Below, in pieces: positions 26,206 to 33,558 of a stretch of DNA of 64,000 nucleotides; the stretch's first letter is position 1; the number at the start of each line of letters is the position of its first letter. A program made the translations under genes and the position numbers. Origin of the DNA: Spongiibacteraceae bacterium. Its GTDB lineage: Bacteria; Pseudomonadota; Gammaproteobacteria; Pseudomonadales; Dasaniaceae. Location: positions 17,586-81,585 of the forward strand of contig JANQLG010000009.1 in the NCBI GenBank assembly GCA_028280715.1, written 5' to 3'. The notes under the pieces are model-generated. The model did not search any database, was not told the origin of the DNA, and was given only the letters and a program-made list of their open reading frames with translations.

Positions 26206-26592
26206 ATGAAACCAAAGTCAGAAAAACAATTAAGCCGGCGTGAAAGGCAAATAATGGATATTCTTTACGAAGAAAAGGAATGCTCTGCTCATGAAATTAG
26301 GGACAAAATGCACGATGCACCAAGCTACTCAACAGTAAGAGCTCTTCTCGCCAAAATGCTTGAAAAAAATCTTGTAGACAACAAGCAAGATGGGGCTCGC
26401 TATATCTATTTTCCCAAACAAGAACTAGGAGCTGCACGTAAAAATGCATTACAAAGACTAGTTAAAACTTTTTTTGGCGGCTCTGCCATAAATGCCGTTA
26501 CCGCACTACTGGGCATGCAATCTGCGCAATTAGACGATGACGAAATCGCACAACTAGAAGAACTAATTGAAAAGGCTAAAAAGCAGAAATAG
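26206..26592 (+). CDS. BlaI/MecI/CopY-family transcriptional repressor
   Basis: A 128-residue winged-helix repressor. The N-terminal HTH (LSRRERQIMDILYEEKECSA, SYSTVRALLAKMLEKNLVD) is typical of BlaI and MecI, and the C-terminal half is the helical dimerisation domain. In this family the partner BlaR1-type membrane protease triggers repressor cleavage. The next gene encodes such a protease, and three dyads precede this gene. The operon contains no beta-lactamase, so antibiotic resistance is not the obvious output. Confidence 0.9.
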   Translation: MKPKSEKQLSRRERQIMDILYEEKECSAHEIRDKMHDAPSYSTVRALLAKMLEKNLVDNKQDGARYIYFPKQELGAARKNALQRLVKTFFGGSAINAVTALLGMQSAQLDDDEIAQLEELIEKAKKQK

Positions 26593-26625
26593 CAGTAGTT
26601 AAAACACTGCTAGGAGGTGAACAAA

Positions 26626-28203
26626 GTGATACATGAATCAATCTTCACTGAAGTCACAATTACAGGGATCACTGTATATGGCCTAGCATTACTATTTGTA
26701 AAAGCAGTTATTATTTTAATCTTGGCGGAAACCTTATCAGATCAATTTGAGTTCAGCCCAGCATCTATTCGCCACAATATATGGTTGATTGCCCTAATTA
26801 GCCTCGTAGCACTTCCACTACTTATGCTTTCACTTCCCACATGGCACGTTTTTAGTATTGATATACCTGATCAAGTAAATTCAATGCAAACGGCGCTTCC
26901 AGAATCAGTCTCACGTACAGGGCCACAATTAGCAGAAACCACGTTAGTTGACTGGCTTGTTGTCTTTTACTTACTCATTGTATCTGCCCGGCTACTCTAC
27001 TTATTTATCCAAATCATCCAAGTAGGGCTAATTACCGCAAAAGCAACGGATGCTGGGCAACAATGGTATCAGGATGCAGCCCATTATTTTGAAGGCAAAC
27101 TACACATCAAGATCAACAAACAGATTGAAGGACCTGTTACTTGGGGCATCCTCAACCCTGTGATTCTTTTACCTGAAACAAGTCAGAACTGGTCCCAATT
27201 AGAACGTGAAATGGTACTGAAACATGAATGCGAACATATTCGTCGTGCTGACTGGCTTACTCAACTCTTAAGTCAACTAGCAGCAGTACTCTACTGGCCG
27301 GTACCAGGCATACAAAAAGCTTTGCGAAATTTATCACTGGAAGCTGAAAGAGCCTGCGACAATGCTGTATTGGCAACTGGTGTATCAGCTTCTGATTACG
27401 CAGCTCTACTGTTAACCCAAGCCAAAACCAATAAGTTACGATCTACAATCGCTCTAGGAAAATCTTCGGAGCTTGTCCAGAGAATCCGCCATATCGTTAG
27501 TATGTATGTTGATAGAGCTGGCGAAAAACGAGCTCGATTATTACTAAGTTTGGGAGCAATGTTTTTTCTGATTCCTTTTGCATCCATACAAGCAATAGGC
27601 AACATATCTCCCCAGAATTCATTAGCGGGTATGTTTGTACAACCAATTATCATTTCAGCGGAAAAAAACAATTCCACATTAACAAATAACGTTACTACAG
27701 AGATAATACGCCCCATCAAGCCAATAACCTTGGATACTCCTCCACAAATTTTTACAAAAAATCAAACATCAGAAATAGTTACTACATATTCTAGAGACTT
27801 TATTGCTTACACAGAGAAGAGCTTTCCAGAAGAGCTAAAGATATCCAGACTACAAACCAGCTCAGCAAAACTAATTGCCAGACAACAACCTATTTATCCT
27901 TCAAAAGCACAACGCAAAGGTATTGAAGGCCGAGTAGTTGTTGAATTTGACCTAAACGAACATGGAAAAGTCATTAATCCCAGAATAATACAATCAACAC
28001 CTTCTTCTATCTTTAATCGGTCCGTTATAAAGGCTATTAGCCAATACCAATACGAACCTTATTCATTAGACGGGCAACCTATTGGCTTACACGGTCTTCA
28101 AGAAGAGTTCCAATTTAAGCTCATCGATAACAATACAACTAAACATACCTCTGCTAATAGAAATACTACTGAAGAAGAAAAGCACCTTATAGATTCAAGC
28201 TAA
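26626..28203 (+). CDS. BlaR1-like M56 membrane metallopeptidase with C-terminal TonB domain
   Basis: A membrane zinc protease fused to a TonB-type domain, about 525 residues. I prefer GTG 26626, which has AGGAGG eight bases upstream; GTG 26617 overlaps that SD. Three or four N-terminal helices surround an M56 domain with HECEH (residues 203-207 counted from the 26617 codon) and the following EAERACD. A further helix (about 305-322) leads to a periplasmic part that ends in a TonB C-terminal domain (about 420-510, QQPIYPSKAQRKGIEGRVVVEFDL). The penicillin-binding sensor domain of true BlaR1 is missing and replaced by the TonB domain. Confidence 0.88.
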   Translation: MIHESIFTEVTITGITVYGLALLFVKAVIILILAETLSDQFEFSPASIRHNIWLIALISLVALPLLMLSLPTWHVFSIDIPDQVNSMQTALPESVSRTGPQLAETTLVDWLVVFYLLIVSARLLYLFIQIIQVGLITAKATDAGQQWYQDAAHYFEGKLHIKINKQIEGPVTWGILNPVILLPETSQNWSQLEREMVLKHECEHIRRADWLTQLLSQLAAVLYWPVPGIQKALRNLSLEAERACDNAVLATGVSASDYAALLLTQAKTNKLRSTIALGKSSELVQRIRHIVSMYVDRAGEKRARLLLSLGAMFFLIPFASIQAIGNISPQNSLAGMFVQPIIISAEKNNSTLTNNVTTEIIRPIKPITLDTPPQIFTKNQTSEIVTTYSRDFIAYTEKSFPEELKISRLQTSSAKLIARQQPIYPSKAQRKGIEGRVVVEFDLNEHGKVINPRIIQSTPSSIFNRSVIKAISQYQYEPYSLDGQPIGLHGLQEEFQFKLIDNNTTKHTSANRNTTEEEKHLIDSS

Positions 28204-28295
28204 ATTGAATTAAGTTCCATTTTTCAACCCTTTTAACATCTGGTTTTCTAACTAGCGGGATCACTCACCCTGTAAAAAGAGTCAGGAGAAAAATC

Positions 28296-28925
28296 ATGCA
28301 AACAACATTCTTGGATAACAAAAATTTTTTCTTGAACGGATTGCGCATTAGCACTAGCGCTGGGTTATCAGTATTCATCACAGGATCGCTATTTCTACTG
28401 ATGTATACCTTAATAGCTATGGAGCCACCTAAAGTCATTGACAATGAAATAAAAATTCAGGGGATAGTAATGCCTGAAGAAAGAGTCATCGATGTTCAAA
28501 TAGAGGAAATAGAAAAAAAACCACCTGAACCTACACAAGAGCCAGATATGCCAGAATTTGTAGAAAATTTTGAAAACATAGAGGCACTGGAGATAACAAT
28601 GCGTCCTACTACGGGCCCAACTGATATCAACCCCAATAATGGAGAGGGATCAGGCGAAGCAATGCCCATTTTTAAAGTCGCACCTCAATACCCCCGTCGA
28701 GCTTTAACTAAAGGAATAGAAGGCTTTGTAGAATTAATGTTTGACATTACAACAGCAGGAAAAACCGAAAACATTAGAGTTATTTATGCTGAGCCAAAGG
28801 GCTATTTTGAAAGAAATGCTGTAAACGTACTAGCCAAATGGAAGTACAAACCAGCTTTAGATGATGGCATTCCACAACCACAAAGAAACCAGACAACCAG
28901 AATCACCTATGAGCTGGAAAAATAA
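28296..28925 (+). CDS. TonB-family energy transducer
   Basis: A 209-residue protein with one N-terminal membrane helix (about 20-42), a Pro/Glu-rich span (EKKPPEPTQEPDMPEF) and a C-terminal TonB domain (about 120-209, FKVAPQYPRRALTKGIEGFVELMFDI). Such proteins carry proton-motive energy from ExbB/ExbD to outer-membrane receptors. It is the third gene of the operon and is followed directly by exbD. The promoter-distal position suggests control by the BlaI-like repressor. An AGGAG SD precedes the ATG. Confidence 0.88.
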   Translation: MQTTFLDNKNFFLNGLRISTSAGLSVFITGSLFLLMYTLIAMEPPKVIDNEIKIQGIVMPEERVIDVQIEEIEKKPPEPTQEPDMPEFVENFENIEALEITMRPTTGPTDINPNNGEGSGEAMPIFKVAPQYPRRALTKGIEGFVELMFDITTAGKTENIRVIYAEPKGYFERNAVNVLAKWKYKPALDDGIPQPQRNQTTRITYELEK

Positions 28926-28951
28926 TGTATTTCTACGCAAGGAGACTACTG

Positions 28952-29359
28952 ATGACTACCTATACCAAAGAGCTTGAAAATGATGAAAACGCAAAAATCG
29001 ACTTAACACCTATGCTTGATGTTGTTTTTATCATGTTAATATTTTTTATAGTCACTGCCTCATTTATACGGGAGGCAAGCATCACTTTAGAAAGGCCTGA
29101 ACAATCCCAATCACCTTCACAGACAGATCAAGAAAACATCATCGTAAATTTAATGGCTGACAATCAGATTTTTCTTGAAGGTCGTCGCATTGATCACAGA
29201 TCTTTACGAGCATACTTCGAACGACTGAAAGCAAAAAATAATGAGGCAACGCTTATCATTAATGCACAAAATAATTCCAAAACCTATGCTATAGCACAAA
29301 TATCCGATGCCGCACTTCAAGCAGGCATTGTAAGAATTACTTTAGCAAACGTCGATTAG
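28952..29359 (+). CDS. ExbD/TolR-family biopolymer transport protein
   Basis: A 135-residue protein from ATG 28952, which has an AGGAG site; the upstream ATG at 28925 is less likely. It has the ExbD layout: a short cytoplasmic start ending in KIDLTPMLDVVFIMLIFFIVTASF, whose Asp is the proton-channel residue, then a periplasmic domain ending GIVRITLANVD. The partner ExbB is not in the operon or elsewhere in the window, so this ExbD must borrow a partner or act differently. Confidence 0.9.
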   Translation: MTTYTKELENDENAKIDLTPMLDVVFIMLIFFIVTASFIREASITLERPEQSQSPSQTDQENIIVNLMADNQIFLEGRRIDHRSLRAYFERLKAKNNEATLIINAQNNSKTYAIAQISDAALQAGIVRITLANVD

Positions 29360-29368
29360 GAGCCTCCC

Positions 29369-30070
29369 ATGAAAAGTCTGATTACATTAGCCATATTGAT
29401 GCTACTTAGTAGTAACCTCCAGGCCCAGGGGTTTCCTGAAGAAAAACACATCATTGTTTCTGGCAGTGGTTTTATAGAGCATATGCCCGATTATGCGGAG
29501 GTATATTTAACCACCACAAAAACCTCTGAAACACTCAAAATATCAAAAGAAAATGTAGATAGCATTACACAGAAAGTTCTTGATGCTGCATTAAGTATAG
29601 GTATTAAACCCGAAGACATAGGCGCATCAAAAATACACGCCGAACCGCACTATAAATGGATTGATAATGACAGAAAATATTTAGGGGAACGGGTTAGCCG
29701 ATCAATCACATTGATATTAAGAGATCTCAGCCAATATTCACCACTGATACAAGCTGTAATAAATGCAGGTGTCACAGAGCTAGACGGGGTGCAATTTAAG
29801 TTTAATGATCGAAATGCTTTAAAAAGAGAAGCCATGCAATATGCCATTATCGATGCCAAGAAAAAAGCTGAAGTCATTGCCAGACAATTTGGTTCAAAAG
29901 TAAACGATGTCTATAAAATCTCCGAAAAATCAATAGATGATGAGAGTTATTATCGGAGTCATCAATATGCAATGTTAGCCGATGTAGCCATGCCGACAAG
30001 AAAAGCTGAATTAAAGGTTAGAAAACAACGAATTGATGAATCAATATATGCTGTTTTTATTCTAAAATGA
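29369..30070 (+). CDS. Secreted SIMPL-domain (DUF541) protein
   Basis: A 233-residue exported protein with a signal peptide (KSLITLAILMLLSSNLQA, cleavage before QGFP). The SIMPL/DUF541 fold is recognised by IIVSGSGFIEHMPDYAEVYLTTT near the start and AIIDAKKKAEVIARQFG (about 155-172). SIMPL proteins in bacteria are periplasmic or outer-membrane associated, and their function is poorly defined. Ten bases separate it from exbD, so it belongs to the same operon. Confidence 0.88.
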   Translation: MKSLITLAILMLLSSNLQAQGFPEEKHIIVSGSGFIEHMPDYAEVYLTTTKTSETLKISKENVDSITQKVLDAALSIGIKPEDIGASKIHAEPHYKWIDNDRKYLGERVSRSITLILRDLSQYSPLIQAVINAGVTELDGVQFKFNDRNALKREAMQYAIIDAKKKAEVIARQFGSKVNDVYKISEKSIDDESYYRSHQYAMLADVAMPTRKAELKVRKQRIDESIYAVFILK

Positions 30071-30090
30071 ATTGTAATAAGCAACCATAA

Positions 30091-30133
30091 AGGGTTTATT
30101 GCTTTAATGATCAACTTTAGCGCAATAAACCCT
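30091..30133. terminator. Convergent hairpin between the SIMPL and methyltransferase genes
   Basis: AGGGTTTATTGC (30091-30102) and its exact complement (30122-30133) form 12-bp arms around a 19-nt loop. The right arm lies inside the last codons of the minus-strand methyltransferase. The U-tract is missing, so it may act as a weak bidirectional terminator or stability element. Confidence 0.4.
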
Positions 30134-30805
30134 AACATCTCTAAATTCATCAAACTCATCCAAATCTGGCACCGTAGTACCCTCTCTCCTCTCAATTAAC
30201 TCATAGGGAGGATGAGAGAAGTTTTTGACTCTGGAATCAGCAATCAATACAGTATCGGCGAAATCCAGAAAAGTACTCAGCCAGCTGAGATTAGCTTTAT
30301 CGTAAAGCACGTCGGCAACAATAATAATGTCAAAAGCGAGGCTTTCAGAGTGTAATGTATCGCTGTTGATTCCGGGCACCTGATAAAAGTCTTCATAAAT
30401 TTCAATATCTACCTGATTATGTTCCGCGTTAGCCTGAGTAGCCAACACCGCATCCTCATCGATATCACATGCCACCACCGACTCGGCGCCTGCTTTTGCG
30501 GCAGCAATCGCAACAACACCTGAGCCACAACCAAAATCCAGCACTCGCTTGCCCGTAACCCATTCCGGTTGCTCCAGAATAAACTGTGCCAACACCTGGC
30601 CACTAGCCCAACAAAAGGCCCAATAGGCCGGATAATTCATCACAGCTAACATCTCATCATGACTAAGTTCATCCTGGGGAATATCCTGATTAATCAGAAA
30701 TAGCTCAATCTCAGGCGTTAGCGGTAATGATATTAACTCTGCTCTTGCGGGCGCTAATATCTGTCGTAGCTTTTCAGTCAGAAGCTGATGGGTTTTAAAA
30801 CTCAT
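30104..30805 (-). CDS. Class I SAM methyltransferase (ETFB-lysine/PrmA-like)
   Basis: A 233-residue cytoplasmic methyltransferase from ATG 30805. A TTG at 30835 would add ten residues and is weaker. The SAM-binding motif is [20 protein letters not shown] with [10 protein letters not shown], and the upstream [19 protein letters not shown] is typical of the METTL20/ETFB-lysine and nicotinamide-methyltransferase-like group. The target is not predictable. It is divergent from the CULT-domain gene with 70 bases between. Confidence 0.82.
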   Translation of the reverse strand: MSFKTHQLLTEKLRQILAPARAELISLPLTPEIELFLINQDIPQDELSHDEMLAVMNYPAYWAFCWASGQVLAQFILEQPEWVTGKRVLDFGCGSGVVAIAAAKAGAESVVACDIDEDAVLATQANAEHNQVDIEIYEDFYQVPGINSDTLHSESLAFDIIIVADVLYDKANLSWLSTFLDFADTVLIADSRVKNFSHPPYELIERREGTTVPDLDEFDEFRDVRVYCAKVDH

Positions 30806-30875
30806 ACTGGACAAAATTCTTAAGGGGCTCTTCAAGGGAAAAATCCCTATAATAACAAATGGGGGTCAAGAAAAG

Positions 30876-31268
30876 ATGGGGCAGGTAGTCGATAAACCAC
30901 TGGAGCAATTACTTGAATCGCTAAGTAGCAGCGAGGGCCAGTTGTTAATTTGCCATGTATGTCAGCAACCCATCACTCACAAGAATGAAAGAATAGAGAT
31001 TGGTCACTCTCACCACTACCGCTTTACCAATCCTGCAGGCATTACTTACTCACTCAACTGTTTTCGCAATGCGCCCGGCTGCAGCATCCAGCGAGAACTC
31101 ACCTCCGATGATAGCTGGTTCGGCGGCTACGCATGGCAAATTGCCACCTGCTGTGAATGCCAGGAACATCTCGGCTGGTACTACCAAAGTAACCGGACTT
31201 ATCAAAACGGACAGCAACGCTATTTTTTTGGTTTGATTCCCGACAGGCTGGTACAAATCGGCGATTAA
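30876..31268 (+). CDS. Bacterial cereblon-like CULT-domain protein
   Basis: A single-domain 130-residue protein that matches the CULT (thalidomide-binding) domain of eukaryotic cereblon. Zinc ligands are two CxxC pairs: C26/C29 and C92/C95. The three tryptophans of the aromatic ligand cage are W81, W87 and W101; their spacing (6 and 14) equals W380/W386/W400 of human cereblon. N52 sits 29 residues before the first Trp, like N351. The block SWFGGYAWQIATCCECQEHL and the end YFFGLIPDRLV are also cereblon-like. A few bacteria (for example Magnetospirillum) carry such stand-alone domains; their natural ligand is unclear, with uridine and cyclic imides known to bind. Confidence 0.88.
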   Translation: MGQVVDKPLEQLLESLSSSEGQLLICHVCQQPITHKNERIEIGHSHHYRFTNPAGITYSLNCFRNAPGCSIQRELTSDDSWFGGYAWQIATCCECQEHLGWYYQSNRTYQNGQQRYFFGLIPDRLVQIGD

Positions 31269-31319
31269 TTAGTATATGTTTCGGCTTTCAGAAAAATAAC
31301 CATACTCTCTGGGCCTTAG

Positions 31320-31925
31320 ATGAAAACTACACACCAACGATTGGGCATTTTAATCACTTCAGCCATATTATTTTTCTCTATCCAGCTATTGGCAGAGAGC
31401 AAGAATTCCGCTGCAGAAACACCTCATAGAATCGACGCAGCGCAATTCGACAGCGCTAATCGCTTGGTTAGACCTGCCAACATTGATGAATGGATTTTTC
31501 TGGGTGCAACAGTAGGCCACGGCTATCCGGAAGAAGGCGGCAAAAAATTCAGCGCCGAAAACCCCGGTGCTATCCAGGTTATTCAAATGGAACCTGCGGC
31601 CTATGGCTATTTGAAAGAGCATAAGAAATACGCCGACGGCACTATGATTTCACTGTCCTTTTACAATACCCAGGAACAGCCCAGCCCTGCGGTTGAAGGG
31701 GTTGTACAAAAGGACTTAATGAATTTCGAGATTCACATTATCGATAAGAAAATGTACAAGGACACTCGCGCTTTTTTCTTGTATGAAACAGGCAGTGACG
31801 TCGCCAATATGATCCCTGAAGGCAATGTGTGCGTGACCTGCCATAACAAAGAAGCCCATTTCGATGGTACATTTACGCAATTTTATCCGGTGATACGCGA
31901 TGAAATTTTAGGTAGAAAAGAATAA
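31320..31925 (+). CDS. Periplasmic cytochrome P460-family protein
   Basis: A 201-residue exported c-type haem protein. A signal peptide (about 1-25, ending LLAES) precedes a mature part with the P460 pattern: RPANIDEWIFLGATVGHGY, FSAENPGAIQVIQMEPAAY and, near the end, the haem site CVTCH (C171-H175) followed by FDGTFTQFYPV. Cytochromes P460 and the related c'-beta group oxidise hydroxylamine or bind NO; which applies here is not visible. It follows the CULT gene on the same strand after 51 bases. Confidence 0.87.
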   Translation: MKTTHQRLGILITSAILFFSIQLLAESKNSAAETPHRIDAAQFDSANRLVRPANIDEWIFLGATVGHGYPEEGGKKFSAENPGAIQVIQMEPAAYGYLKEHKKYADGTMISLSFYNTQEQPSPAVEGVVQKDLMNFEIHIIDKKMYKDTRAFFLYETGSDVANMIPEGNVCVTCHNKEAHFDGTFTQFYPVIRDEILGRKE

Positions 31926-31942
31926 TTTAATAACTTATCTAA

Positions 31943-31969
31943 TTGACTACAAAATAATTCGTCTATAAT
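31943..31969 (+). promoter_or_regulatory. Putative sigma-70 promoter of the lipoprotein hydrolase
   Basis: TTGACT (31943-31948) and a perfect TATAAT (31964-31969) are 15 bp apart, slightly short. The element is 45 bp upstream of the next gene's ATG, whose SD is GGAGG. Confidence 0.55.
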
Positions 31970-32014
31970 TTTTTAATACTTCTTTGAAAAACTGGTTAGT
32001 TATGGAGGGATAAT

Positions 32015-32893
32015 ATGCCCCTCAACAGAAGTATTAATAACATCTTTTTTCCAGTATTAATTGTTTCTCTCGCTCTTTTAAGCGGGTGCAGTTGTAATTC
32101 ATTATTCTTTTGGCCTCAACCGACATTAATCCAAACGCCCTCAAAGGGAAATATCACCTATGAAGATATTTATATTGACACCCCCGACAATATTCGTCTT
32201 CACGGCTGGCTGCTAAAACCCCAAACCCCAATTAAGGGGCGGATATTATTTCTGCATGGGAATGCCCAAAACATCAGTACACATATTGCCAGTATTTATT
32301 GGCTACCTCACTATGGGTATGAAGTAGCAATGATCGATTATCGAGGCTATGGCCGTTCAGAAGGCACTGCTTGCTTACCAGATGTTATTATTGATGTGGA
32401 GTCCAGTTTTGCTTGGCTAGAAGATTACAATCAGGGAGAAGTACCACTCTTTATTATCGGACAGAGTCTAGGAGCTAGCCTGGCAGCTTACAGTACTGCC
32501 AGGAATGCAGAGTGGCCCGTTGCAGGTGTTATTTTAGACAGTCCATTCGCAAGTTACAGGGATATAGTTAGAGATAAAGCTAGGCAGTCCTGGTTAACCT
32601 GGACATTTCAGTACCCCATCAGTTGGATGTTTTCTGATAAATTCAGTCCGCAAAAAAATGTAGATAAAATTAGTCCTACACCATTACTCATTTTTTATAG
32701 CAATCAGGATATAGTGGTGCCTCCTAAGCATAGTAAGCCGCTCTTTGATCAGGCATTAGAACCTAAGTCTCTAGTAATTACCTCTACTTCCCATATCACT
32801 ACATTTTCTTCAGAAAGATACCGAGAAAAGTTAATAGCCTTTCTAGAAGCCAATAGCACTACCGCGTCAAATCACGTAAAAAAGGCCGATTAA
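32015..32893 (+). CDS. Lipoprotein alpha/beta-hydrolase
   Basis: A 292-residue serine hydrolase with a lipoprotein signal (LALLSGC, C25). The fold markers are the oxyanion-hole HGN (LFLHGNAQN), DYRGYGRSEG, and the nucleophile elbow GQSLGAS with S151. DSPFASYRDIV and a late TSHIT supply the likely His. This resembles the YfhR/ABHD13-like family of membrane-associated hydrolases. Substrate unknown. GGAGG lies six bases before the ATG. Confidence 0.85.
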   Translation: MPLNRSINNIFFPVLIVSLALLSGCSCNSLFFWPQPTLIQTPSKGNITYEDIYIDTPDNIRLHGWLLKPQTPIKGRILFLHGNAQNISTHIASIYWLPHYGYEVAMIDYRGYGRSEGTACLPDVIIDVESSFAWLEDYNQGEVPLFIIGQSLGASLAAYSTARNAEWPVAGVILDSPFASYRDIVRDKARQSWLTWTFQYPISWMFSDKFSPQKNVDKISPTPLLIFYSNQDIVVPPKHSKPLFDQALEPKSLVITSTSHITTFSSERYREKLIAFLEANSTTASNHVKKAD

Positions 32894-32941
32894 TTCAGCA
32901 TCTAGGGCCTAAAAAATACTTGCTCAATATATTTTTCAACC

Positions 32942-32969
32942 TTGACACAAAACTTATTTGCCTTACTAT
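32942..32969 (+). promoter_or_regulatory. Sigma-70 promoter of the DUF3015 gene
   Basis: TTGACA (32942-32947) and TACTAT (32964-32969) are separated by 16 bp, about 34 bp upstream of the ATG; an AAGGAAA SD follows. Confidence 0.65.
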
Positions 32970-33002
32970 TTATATTCCAAAAACATATAAAGGAAAAACA
33001 AT

Positions 33003-33509
33003 ATGAATACAATGAAGTTTGTTAAGGGATGTCTCTTAGCTGGAATTTTAGCCTCTAGCCCTTTGGTCATGGCCGAAGAGGAAAAAGCTGCTGGTTCCGG
33101 TCCAAACCCTTATGTTGACTGTGGAATCGGCGGATCGCTATTTCCAACCACAGGTTGGGCTGCAGTCACTTCCAACGTAATCTGGGATGCAGGTACAACT
33201 GCTTTAACATCAGCAACTATGAGCCCTGAGACTTGTAACGCAAAATCTGTCGAAACAGCTCAATTTATTCTCGACAATTACAATAACCTTGCCGAAGAAA
33301 CTGCACAGGGCCAAGGCAATCATCTCACCGCAATGCTGAATATCATGGGCTGTAACACAGCATCTCATAGCAGTATTATCTCTGACATTCGCTCAGATAT
33401 GACTAGCCGCATTAATCAGCAAGCTTATGACAAGCAAGACCTAATAGGCAAAGCTTCTGGTTTCTACCAAACAGTCACTACGGCAGCAACTAACAGCTGC
33501 TCAGCCTAA
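33003..33509 (+). CDS. Secreted DUF3015 protein
   Basis: A 168-residue exported protein with a signal peptide (about 1-25, ending LVMA). The mature part YVDCGIGGSLFPTTGWAAVTSNVIWD matches the DUF3015 pattern, and a Cys pair may form a disulphide. Function unknown. It has its own promoter and is followed by a terminator, then by a DUF4105 gene, a pair often seen together in gammaproteobacteria. Confidence 0.82.
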   Translation: MNTMKFVKGCLLAGILASSPLVMAEEEKAAGSGPNPYVDCGIGGSLFPTTGWAAVTSNVIWDAGTTALTSATMSPETCNAKSVETAQFILDNYNNLAEETAQGQGNHLTAMLNIMGCNTASHSSIISDIRSDMTSRINQQAYDKQDLIGKASGFYQTVTTAATNSCSA

Positions 33510-33522
33510 TTTCAGGCCCCTC

Positions 33523-33551
33523 AACTGCCGGTTAAATTAACTGGCAGTTTT
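33523..33551 (+). terminator. Intrinsic terminator after the DUF3015 gene
   Basis: AACTGCC (33523-33529) pairs with GGCAGTT (33543-33549), and the inner GTTAA/TTAAC extends the stem. A short T tract (TTTTCC) follows. It ends eight bases before the TTG start of the DUF4105 gene. Confidence 0.75.
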
Positions 33552-33558
33552 CCTCCCA

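Noticed and set aside
26206..28203. Beta-lactam resistance operon
   Set aside because: BlaI/BlaR1-like genes are present, but there is no beta-lactamase and BlaR1 lacks the penicillin-binding sensor domain.
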